From contig OX457043.1 in the NCBI GenBank assembly GCA_949752735.1, positions 43,260,373 to 43,324,372 on the forward strand: a stretch of DNA of 64,000 nucleotides, read 5' to 3'. Source of the DNA: Lumbricus terrestris. Taxonomy: Eukaryota > Annelida > Clitellata > Crassiclitellata > Lumbricidae. Of the stretch, positions 56,383 through 64,000 are shown piece after piece. The position numbers were made by a program, and so were the translations under genes. Below the pieces are notes generated by a model that did not search any database, was not told where the DNA came from, and was given only the letters and a program-made list of their open reading frames with translations. Every line of letters starts with the position of its first letter. Positions within the stretch are counted from its first letter, which is position 1.

Positions 56383-57564
56383 TTCTGCATGCAAAAATGA
56401 TATTAATTGATTATTTTGACATCTCTGTGTCTTGAGCAGTTGTACATTGTTGGTATGTATATATATATAGTTTCATAGAGTAATGAACACTTAATTTGGT
56501 TACAAATCCATTCTGATTATGATAAAAAAAATGCAAATTTATGTTTGTTGTAGCTTAAACAAGCATAACCTAGTTATATTTCTTTTATATTATATTATAC
56601 AAATGATCACAATGGTTTCACAGCTTTTGGGCTGTATGATAATGCTGACTAATTTGTCAAATCTCATCAATAAGTGCAACTCGCGATACCAAAAAACGAC
56701 CATCTTTGGCACACTGTAAACTCCTTAAAACAAAAAACGCCATTGGGATTTTTGGAACACTTATCAATTGAACTATGCTCTATCCGAAAATGCAATAAAA
56801 AATAGATATTTTTCTGATCCTTTTTGGGAATATTTTTTCTTGTCGACCCCCCGTATAAGGTTTAGTCAACTTTGACAGCAGATATCCAGCAAATGGGTAT
56901 CACTGATCAAGTAAAACTTTGCCAAGTAATTGCCAGCTACCTAGACAGTATACATATAAAATATGAATGCATTGTGCCTGGTATATATGGAGATATTGAT
57001 AACTGATTATTGCAAAAATACGATATGAAATGAATGTGAAGGCACTTTTGATATTTAATTCAGCTGAATTTATAGGACACACAATAACTTTATTAATATT
57101 TCTGTAATCTATGCAAGAAACTGTATAGGCATAAAAAAAATCATCCAATTTGGTGAATCCGTTTTAGAGATATTAACTCTCAAAAAGTGAACATCACGAA
57201 GTTTTGCGATATGCCTTCGGGGGGTGGGGTCACGAAATCCACGATATCCTGGAGAGTATTTGAAATATTTCTCAAATATTTCGGATTTTTCCATCCAATA
57301 TACCCTGCAACATGTGGATAAAATTTCAGCCAAATCGGAGATGGTCGGGTGGGAACCTTCCTCAAAATTGGTTGAGTTGAGCTGGAATGACCCAATTGCT
57401 CAGCGCTTCGGCGTGAAACTTCGATGCAGTGTCCGCTCTGCAGTCGGGAGCGCCTCTGAGTAGTGTGCTTGAAGGGGCGCTATAACAAGTGCACATACAA
57501 ACATAATTATAATTTTTTTGGTACATCATGTAAGTCTAATGTACTGTGGGGTTGAGGGATGATT

Positions 57565-57775
57565 GTTAAGCACATGGAGAACCGTGCTTTCTCGATGGTG
57601 GGACCCTCAACCTGGAATGGTCTTCCTCTGACCCTCCGCTCTCTTTGTAAAAATCCTCAGGCTTTCCTCTCTCATCTTAAGACAGTTTTATTTGGCCGTG
57701 CTGAGGTTGGGAGCGCCTCTGAGTAGCCCCCTTGATGAGGCACTATATAAATGCATCGAATGAATGAGCATGGAC
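57565..57775 (+). pseudogene. LINE ORF2 3' end with (GAAT)n tail
   Basis: The frame reads AFSMVGPSTWNGLPLTLRSL, then QAFLSHLKTVLFGRAEVGSA and a stop, i.e. the WNxLPxxLR...FLxxLKTxLF end of CR1/L2 ORF2. It overlaps into GGGAGCGCCTCTGAGTAG and CACTATATAAATGCATCGAA. The last coding codons and the SINE tail share the same sequence. Confidence 0.85.
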
Positions 57776-57817
57776 TTGTGTAGTACAAAATTACTTTGTA
57801 CAAAGGTATAGAAACAA

Positions 57818-58012
57818 GACTGTTTCTAACAAAATATTTAGCCCAGAACTATGCACTTGGCTACGTTACATTTGAAAAAGCACCTAGCCTTGTAATATGG
57901 TCGGCTATTAAATAACCAGACTTTCTAACAAAAGATATAGCCAAGAACTATGCACATGGCTATGTTACATTTGAAAACGCACCCAACCTTGTAATATGGT
58001 TGGCTATTAATA
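57818..58012. repeat. ~97-bp tandem duplication
   Basis: Two copies of a block containing TTTCTAACAAAA, AGAACTATGCAC, TTACATTTGAAAA and CCTTGTAATATGGT, with about 10% difference. Confidence 0.8.
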
Positions 58013-58282
58013 TGCTTGGGGAAATAAACGGACAGTGCCGCAATGTTTAGACCCTAGGAATTCATTCGTTGCCGAGTGAAGAAAATGATTGCCTCCAATG
58101 TATTCCTTGTGTGATGCGGCAGTTTTACTTTGCTAGCATTGGCCTGAAATAAATTTGACCTGCCATTCTCACGTTGGACATTAATTTTGTGCTTCTCAGG
58201 GTGTGAAGTTTAAATGTTCGAATTACATTTCTATAAAAAAAAGTAGTGGCAGTTCCAACAGGTTGCATCAGGGTCATGGGAG

Positions 58283-58645
58283 TTGTTCAGCAGGTTGAAG
58301 AAGTTAATTGATGTAAAGCAGATATTACAAACTTGCTCCAACTTCCTACTTGATCTTTGTCGGCCTGTGTCAAGTACTCAGATTGGCTGGTCCCTATGCT
58401 CAGCTGATAGGGAAGTGCTCTTGGTCCCATTTGCTCGTACCTCCATCATGCAGAGTTGTGCTTTTTCTGTGGTTGGCCTGGTGGTATGGAATGCCCTCTC
58501 ACTTGAGCTGCGTTCCTTGATCACTCTCTGACACCTTCTATAAGCACTTAAAAGCTGTTCTGCTGAGCCGTGTTGGAGTCGGGAGCACCTCTGAGTAGTT
58601 TCCTTGAATATGCGCTATATAAATACTTGAATGAATGAATGAAAA
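58283..58645 (+). pseudogene. LINE ORF2 3' end with (GAAT)n tail
   Basis: The frame has LLDLCRPVSSTQIGWSLCSA, VPFARTSIMQSCAFSVVGLV and VWNALSLELRSL, and stops at 58529. The normal GSASE-type end, GGGAGCACCTCTGAGTAG and TATGCGCTATATAAATACTT follow in other frames, then (GAAT)n. A relic of the same family as at 57565. Confidence 0.75.
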
Positions 58646-58987
58646 CTCAAAGAATTTTGGTAGGTTGTAAGGCAGGTCAATCTTGAGTGAAACAGGAAGG
58701 TCAAATGACCTGCCATGACCTAAACTCGCTGTTTAAAAAGGCACGTTATAGCCTGAGAAAGTGAAGTGTTTTTAGAAAGAGTTTCACTTGTGAAGACCCA
58801 AAACTTACTGAAAGCAGAAAGCCCGTGCATAGTTATACCAAAATATAAAAAAATGTTGCAATAATAATGACTGCAGGCTATCTTCAAGTTGCTGAACAAG
58901 TGCCTTGGAAGCAGGAATGAAAAAATGCTGGCAACAGTGCAGTCATTGAAGGCTTCACGTTGAAATAACTTTGTTCCCGACTATAAT

Positions 58988-59175
58988 TGTGGGGCGCGAT
59001 GGTGTAGGAGTATGTTTGGTGCCTTGAAGCCGGAGTGTTGCAGGTTCGAATCCACCTCAAGCCGCTGCATAGGGACCCTGAGCAAGTCCTTTACTCACTA
59101 TGATTGCTCATGTGCTTCAGACTGAAACTCCAGTGTCCGTGCTATAGTTTGGAGCACCTGCAAGTATAAATCTTG
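58988..59175 (+). mobile_element. tRNA-derived SINE, 3' truncated or diverged
   Basis: Begins GGGGCGCGATGGTGTAGGAG (A-box region), with the B box GCAGGTTCGAATCCACC at 59038-59054, then AAGTCCTTTACTCACTATGA and a diverged tail (GGAGCACCTGCAAGTA). Confidence 0.8.
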
Positions 59176-60433
59176 AAGATGTCAGATTCAAACAATTACA
59201 CGCTTACAATGTCAAAATTGTTGCAAAACTTAAATCCATGAGAACTGTTGGACAATTCTCATACTCTTAATTTTGTTTATGTTGTCCATGAAAGGTCGAA
59301 GTTAATGCTACATGTATCAAACTTAGGCCCAGAACACAGAAATAATAAAATTATAATGCTTGTTGTCAAAGTGCTTGCAAACTGTTGCAAAACCTTGCAT
59401 AATGCCTGGAAATTTTCATTTATAATGCATCACTATTATAAGCCTTTGTTTACTTTTTTTGTTCTGTTGGCATAATTTGATTCTTGCGATTTGAATGATT
59501 ACATCAAATTTTATTTAATCAAACGAATGAGCATCTTTTACAAGTCGTACTTTTTAGCAAGTTTGTCAGTCACATGTTTAAAAAAGTCTTAACACGTCAG
59601 GCTTAAACTAATGGTCCACAGCATATCTCTGCTGCGTTGGCCATTGCAAGTAAAATAAATCAAGTTAAATCAGCACATAGAACGTTTTGCACTTCTAGTT
59701 GCTTGCTAGTAGCCTCCAAAATGCCAGTCGTAAAAATACAAATATTCAGTGGTATCGTGGCATCAAAGTTCAACTTCAAGTCATTTTCAGCTGCACCATC
59801 TGTGATGATCTCAATAACCAGAAATGCTTTATGACTGATGCTTTAACTGTCACTTAATTATTTAAAAATTCCATTACTGCACATTCTGAGGCATAGTTGC
59901 ACCTCCAGTAAAAATGCAAAAACATGAGCTACAGTAATATGAACTTATTCTCAATTCATATTAATAAGAGGGTTATTTTAGTAATCATGCAAACTCCAAA
60001 TGGTTGTTCAGATCGATTTAATGTGTTTTTATGATTTACGTTGTCAAATTCTTGATATTGCATGGCATATTAACTTCCTTTGTATGTGACATTCCTTCAG
60101 TTCTTTGCAATCGATCTTTTGCAACCACAATTATTTTCGGAAGAATGTTTTGCGATGAACAGTAAATGCTGCTCTACGAGACAAGCAACCAGTATCACGA
60201 ACCACTCTTGGCTCTTGAGTAAAGTGCAGAATGCTGGTATTTGTAAGTTTTGTAGCTCCTGCATTTCAACCAACTTTGTCATAAAACTCCGGCGGGGGTT
60301 TCACGTTTACAAAAGATGGAACAGACGAAATAACTCCTGAAGCCTCTGCCAAGGTTATGCCTGCTTAGGCGAGGTTAGTTGCGGTAAATTTCTGTTCTGT
60401 CTTCGTTAAATGTCGCCGCTTCCAAAGTTGCCG
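59176..60433 (-). other. Probable 3' UTR / flank of the EGFR-like gene
   Basis: Sequence downstream of the EGFR-like stop codon on the minus strand. No other gene is seen. A minus-strand AATAAA at 59510-59515 is a possible but unproven poly(A) signal. Confidence 0.35.
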
Positions 60434-60690
60434 CTATAAGTGTTGCGTTTTGTTACCAAGCAAAGGCTGCGTTCGTTCGTCTTCTAGATTGCAATATTGC
60501 TTCGACTGCAACTTCTCTCGCTGCACGGGATTGCGTTGGAGTCCGTTGGCGACCGGCTTATTATCCCTGGAGTATGTCGGTGGCAAGTCAAAGTATTCGG
60601 GATTTGAGATGCATGAGCTGAGAGACTGAACGGTTTGATGCGGCGGAACATCGCTTGTCTCGTCGACTGCGTCCGACTGGTTGTCGGATT
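60434..60690 (-). CDS. EGFR/ErbB-like receptor, last exon (C-terminal tail)
   Basis: The acceptor TTTCTTTCACTTGTAG precedes 60690. The exon begins with two bases that complete a Glu codon with the last G of the exon before, and ends at TAG 60434-60436. It encodes the final 84 or so residues. CISNPEYFDLPP contains NPEY, the NPxY form used by PTB adaptors such as Shc and matching the conserved NPEY of EGFR tails. KQYCNLEDE contains YxN, a Grb2 SH2-binding pattern. These sites would recruit Ras-pathway adaptors once phosphorylated by the kinase. Identity rests on the order and spacing of tyrosine motifs across three exons, since the kinase domain is outside the window. Confidence 0.7.
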
Positions 60691-61187
60691 CTACAAGTGA
60701 AAGAAATTGAAAACGTGAGAACAAGCCTAATCAGCAGTTTTCAAATTGAAAGGATTCAACATGAACCACTTAATCCGTTGCTGATCACAGTGTGGTAAAT
60801 GGTACGGGACCCTATGCTCTTGGTCAGTAAAGGATTAAAGCGTGTAGTTTCATTGTTAGAAAATCTCATTCCCATTGTCTAAAGTTACATAATAGAAATT
60901 GTAAACTACATTTGGATATTGGTAGAGCTCTGCTTCAACAGAGACTAATCATAATCAAAGAGATACTGTGGTACATGAAATGATGTTAAAGTTTATGATA
61001 ACAGAAGTTTCTCAACAAGCCAGCCATAAGCGTCTGATACATTATACAGAAGTTATTCTAATTAGAAATCATTTGTGTTAGTATTTCCCAGATTTTTTAA
61101 ATGACGGCACACTTGGTACAGTGCTGTTGTGCCAAAACCTGTTTGTTTAAAAAAAAGATTTTTCACTGTTGCACACTAAAAAAGTCC

Positions 61188-61277
61188 TGTATAATGCTAT
61201 TCATCTAAAGTATAATGCTATTCATGTCAAGTATAATGCTATTCATGTCAAGTATAATGCTATTCATGTCAAGTATC
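61188..61277. repeat. 22-bp tandem repeat
   Basis: About four units of AAGTATAATGCTATTCATGT(C). Confidence 0.9.
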
Positions 61278-61334
61278 TTCCCAATACTTTAATGATGAGT
61301 TGCATTCATTTCTCAGTCACTATTATTACACTCT

Positions 61335-61830
61335 CATCAAGTTAGTCATCCTAAGTCAGGCAATGCCGAGCTTTCTCGGTTGTAGGGCCGTCCGTCTGGA
61401 ATGACCTCCCTTCGAAGCCGAGTTTATTACTGACCAATGAAACTTTGTATCATAAATCTCTGAAGTCCTTTTTCTTTTGTTGTGGCTGGGCTGGGAGTGC
61501 TCCGGAGTAGTTTTCTTGAAGGTGCGCTATATAAGTGCATAGAATCAGTGGCGTAGCCAGGAATTTATGATGGGGGGTCTATGGCCTGGCCGTATAGTCG
61601 CGCGGATACCCTTCCTGACATCAATCCAACAGTATTACAGTAAATAAAAAGGGAATAAAGTAACAAAGGGAATAGAGTAAGAAAATCAATTATTACTACA
61701 AACAATTGTTTTATTTTTCTTATTTAAGTGGATAAATAACCTTTAAAAAAACTTTTCCTAAGTCAATTGGAGGTTTAACTCCCTAAACCCCCTTGTCTAC
61801 GCCACTGAATAGAATGAATGAACGAAGTGT
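61335..61830 (+). pseudogene. LINE 3' end, split by a hAT MITE
   Basis: Degraded ORF2 end (GTAGGGCCGTCCGTCTGGAA for the GPxxWN block, later TGGGAGTGCTCCGGAGTAG and GTGCGCTATATAAGTGCATA), with several stops. The tail AGAATGAATGAAC continues at 61811 after the MITE. Confidence 0.65.
61546..61807. mobile_element. hAT-like MITE, AGTGGCGTAGCC family, copy 2
   Basis: Begins CAGTGGCGTAGCC and ends GTCTACGCCACTG. Flanks CATAGAAT (61538-61545) and AATAGAAT (61808-61815) agree at 7 of 8 bases. It has the same length (262 bp) and internal sequence as the copy at 1096-1357. Confidence 0.88.
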
Positions 61831-61929
61831 TAAGTAGTAGTTGTGGATAGAGGCTCATATTATTTAAATTCGGACAAATTTAGTGCAAATTGTGGCAGGG
61901 CAATGAGATTTCATTGCGGCACCATTTTG

Positions 61930-62937
61930 TAGTACATGGATTAGACTATCGTATTGCATATGGATTAGACCATAGATTGAGTATTCGTGACTTTTGGGCT
62001 TAATATTCGTAAATATTCGTGAATATTAAGATTTTTAATATTCGTAAATATTCGTAGATATTCGTTAACGGATTAAAGTGAACCGTCGAAACCGCAATGT
62101 TACCCGGTAAAGCAGTTTAAGTTTATGTATGTCTCCATGACATTCACTCGCAATCAGGGCAAGGCTGGATTAAAATATGCGATGCGCTTTAATATGCTGA
62201 GATCGGGATAATTTTTGCTTGTAATCTGGCACTATTATTTCCTGCGTTGGCATTTATATTTACTCATCCTGCTACACTGATATAAAACTACTTGATCAAT
62301 TTTGCAGTTAGGCTACTATTATCGGCAGTTAATTTTTTTCTTCTAATTTATAGCATACTATTGCTGCTACTTGCCAACTGCCATCGGTGACTCTGTCTCT
62401 TTTCAGTTGGAGAGGATGGTCAGATGTCAAGTCAGACAAACATTAGGCTAAGTATCGAATGTGATATGAATGCCGCATGGCCATATTGGCCATACCCAGC
62501 AGAGACCTGGAAGTTTTTAACAATAAATTAAAGTTATTGTAAATTACTGATATAGGCCCATGCGAAGGCTAATTCAATTTTGCACAATTCATTCAGTAAA
62601 AGTCAAACATTTTCATAAATAACAAAATAAAAATTAAGAATAAAGAATTTCCTGAAAGAACATAATATTTTACGAATATAATATTCGTTGGCAGTTTTAA
62701 TATTCGTTAATATTCGTGAATATTTGAAAATCTTAATATTCGTAATATGCGAATACTCAATCTATGGATTAGACTATCGTATTGCATATGGATTAGACTA
62801 TCGTATCGCATATGGATTAGACTATAGTATTGCATATGGATTAGACTATCGTATTGCACATGGTTTAGACTATCGTATTGTATATGGATTAGACTATCGT
62901 ATTGTATATGGATTAGACTATCGTATTGCATATACTC
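61930..62937. repeat. 24-bp tandem array split by a hAT element
   Basis: Units of TATGGATTAGACTATCGTATTGCA: about 1.5 copies left of the hAT insertion (61934-61970) and about seven right of it (62765-62937). The array ends 4-5 bp from the 5' splice site of the EGFR-like exon at 62942. Confidence 0.92.
61971..62766. mobile_element. hAT element (796 bp) with perfect 8-bp TSD
   Basis: GATTAGAC is duplicated exactly at 61963-61970 and 62767-62774. The left end CATAGATTGAGTATTCG is the exact inverse of the right end CGAATACTCAATCTATG. Subterminal TAATATTCGTAAATATTCG motifs recur on both sides. No transposase ORF. Confidence 0.92.
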
Positions 62938-62941
62938 TTAC

Positions 62942-63266
62942 CATTGTCATTGGCCAAATCTAAGTATTTGACGGGTGGCTCGTTTTGTTTGGGAAGCAGA
63001 TAATCGTCTTTTGCAAATGACATCGCTGAGCTCGGGTAGTTGAACATGGTGGCATTGTTGTGGTTTGGGGTCTGGAACCGGTTGCCCTGGTTGTACGCAA
63101 CCCCCTGCAGAGCGGCCGCCTTGCACGGGTCCGAACAGTATCTCGAATTCTGACGTCTGTCTCCTCCGTCTGGCTGGTCTTTCCATGGACTAGATGGTGG
63201 ATTATTTCCTTTGTCCTTGGTCTTCTTCGCTCTTTTGATCCCCGCTCCACCGTTTGTTGCAACATG
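62942..63266 (-). CDS. EGFR/ErbB-like receptor, penultimate exon
   Basis: A 325-bp exon between the acceptor TTGAATGTTGCAG and donor GTAAGAG. It starts in phase 0, matching the exon at 63692, and ends with one extra G that completes the next exon's Glu codon. It encodes a hydrophilic cytoplasmic segment. A basic stretch (KRAKKTKDKG) is followed by tyrosines in EGFR-tail-like settings: RYCSDP (compare RYSSDP in vertebrate EGFR), DDYLLPKQ (compare DEYLIPQQ) and VKYLDLAND. It has no enzymatic domain; the tail serves as a docking platform for SH2 and PTB proteins. The comparison sequences are from memory. Confidence 0.7.
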
Positions 63267-63650
63267 CTGCAACATTCAAAAATCAGTTTACATCCAAGGG
63301 CATCATAACTATTGCAAACCCTAATCCAGATTATTCTGACTGTGACTCCAGTTGTAGCTGTTGGTTGGTTGTTTGGGTACAATACTATCGTATTTCCTAC
63401 CGGGTCTATGTGCCATGTACTCCAGGCTGCAAATTGGAATTCTTTTAGGTTTCTGCATGGTGGTAATCGAAAGTTTAGATCACTTGTATTGCACTAGTAG
63501 TGTATTACACACTACCCAATATTACGGTACTTTATTCCAACCTAAATATAAAGACAAGGTTAATCATAGACTATAGTTACTCAAAAATCAGTAATCTTTT
63601 ACTAATACATAATGTAACCCTACTGCGTACTTGTCAGTTTCAATTTAATG

Positions 63651-63685
63651 ATTATTATTATTATCATTATTATTATTATTTAGCA
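63651..63685. repeat. (ATT)n run next to a splice donor
   Basis: ATT repeats with one ATC lie just downstream (minus strand) of the donor at 63690. Confidence 0.85.
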
Positions 63686-63691
63686 TCCTAC

Positions 63692-63856
63692 CAAGCTCAG
63701 AGGTGGCTGATCATTTGTTTGAGCAGAGCTGAGTGGCTTGATGTAATCGTCCGGAGAGACGATCTTTTCTGGACCTTCAGGATCGTTCAAAGAAAGCGAT
63801 CGAAATACGGCTTTCTCATCGTAATTGTAAATCGGAAGCGTTAAGTTCCCGTCATT
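63692..63856 (-). CDS. EGFR/ErbB-like receptor, exon after the kinase domain
   Basis: This is a 165-bp, 55-codon exon in phase 0 at both ends, with acceptor GTCGTTTTTCGCAG and donor GTAGGA. It encodes NDGNLTLPIYNYDEKAVFRS, then an acidic stretch ending KIVSPDDYIKPLSS. In EGFR the segment just after the kinase domain has the same plan: GDxxMxLP, an F-x-RxL element, a short acidic run and DEYLIP. Upstream exons with the kinase core, transmembrane helix and ligand-binding part should lie beyond position 64000. The stretch 63857-64000 appears to be intron. Confidence 0.68.
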
Positions 63857-64000
63857 CTGCGAAAAACGACGAAATTGAATAGTTAAATTGTAACCAAGAA
63901 TCTGATATTCATTGCGCATTTCACGAAACCATGATTGAAGAGAATGGTTTTTAAGGTGATTGTAAAAAAAGACAAAGGTTAGGAAACTTATTCTAGAAAG

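Larger units (their letters stand above)
54115..57393. mobile_element. 3.3-kb palindromic DNA transposon (Sola-like?)
   Basis: Left arm 54115-55628 and right arm 55871-57393 are inverted copies, nearly identical in my reading. I noted one substitution (54250 region) and a ~9-bp length difference near each end. Ends read GGGTCATTCCAGCTCAACTC on both sides, and AATT is duplicated outside (54111-54114, 57394-57397). A 242-bp unique spacer separates the arms. The right arm plus spacer carries the 3' part of a transposase gene and the left arm an inverted duplicate of it. A 4-bp duplication with GGG termini suits Sola2-type elements; this class call is an inference. Confidence 0.9.
54018..57505 (+). 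mobile_element. tRNA-derived SINE interrupted by a palindromic transposon
   Basis: The 5' half, with tRNA-like head and B box (GGTTCGAATCCACC), is at 54018-54114. The 3' half, with GCTTCGGCGTGAAAC and the tail GAGCGCCTCTGAGTAG, GAAGGGGCGCTATAACAAGTG, resumes at 57398. The two parts join cleanly at CTCGCAATT|GCTC when compared with the uninterrupted copy at 22066-22303. Confidence 0.88.
60691..62941. other. EGFR-like intron (2.25 kb) filled with repeats
   Basis: Bounded by donor GTAAGAG (62941) and acceptor TTGTAG (60691) on the minus strand. It holds a 22-bp tandem repeat, a LINE tail, a 262-bp hAT MITE, a 24-bp tandem array and a 796-bp hAT element. The stretch 60691-61185 shows nothing recognisable. 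Confidence 0.65.

Noticed and set aside
61930..62937. CRISPR-like array
   Set aside because: Units are contiguous 24-mers without spacers, in a eukaryotic intron.

Overview
This is a eukaryotic window, almost certainly from a marine invertebrate. Genes are split by introns with GT/AG junctions, there are AATAAA signals, and most of the DNA is transposon-derived or simple repeat. The frequent palindrome TGTACATGTA, the AGGCCTA-rich unique sequence and the mix of transposons would suit an invertebrate deuterostome such as an echinoderm or lancelet. I cannot fix the species. No prokaryotic operon, rRNA, functional tRNA or CRISPR array was seen. Host genes: (1) 5909-10268 (-), a three-exon gene for a BEN-domain protein with 19 tandem 16-residue repeats; (2) 19806-20472 (+), a two-exon gene for an 86-residue protein with an acidic front and a 76% arginine tail, which I read as an undescribed protamine-type sperm nuclear protein behind a duplicated X-box/CCAAT promoter; (3) two near-identical intronless UDP-glycosyltransferase genes, 24841-26445 and 47546-49150 (+), inside a segmental duplication; (4) 60434-63856 (-), the last three exons of an EGFR/ErbB-type receptor tyrosine kinase, with the kinase exons beyond the right edge. 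Layout: 0-5 kb holds a 21-bp minisatellite with a hAT insertion, a SINE, and Gypsy and LINE relics. 5.9-10.3 kb is the BEN gene. 10.6-12.1 kb is a Tc1 element split by an inverted LINE-tail insertion. 12.6-18.1 kb is a dense microsatellite cluster. 18.5-22.8 kb has a LINE relic, MITEs, the protamine-like gene and a SINE. 23.9-29 kb is duplication copy A, 27-32 kb two foldback Mutator-like elements and a hAT element, 33.2-35.7 kb two truncated LINEs head to head, 35.7-46.3 kb a young 10.5-kb Gypsy retrotransposon, and 46.5-50.7 kb duplication copy B. 54.1-57.4 kb is a 3.3-kb palindromic DNA transposon inside a SINE. 57.5-64 kb has LINE tails, another SINE, and the EGFR-like exons with repeats and hAT elements in their introns. 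The genes share no obvious pathway. The recurring theme is nested transposition: elements with clear target duplications sit inside other repeats, and several (the palindromic element, the foldback MULEs, the LINE insert in Tc1) have inverted-duplication structure. All calls rest on reading the sequence by eye; no database or alignment program was used.
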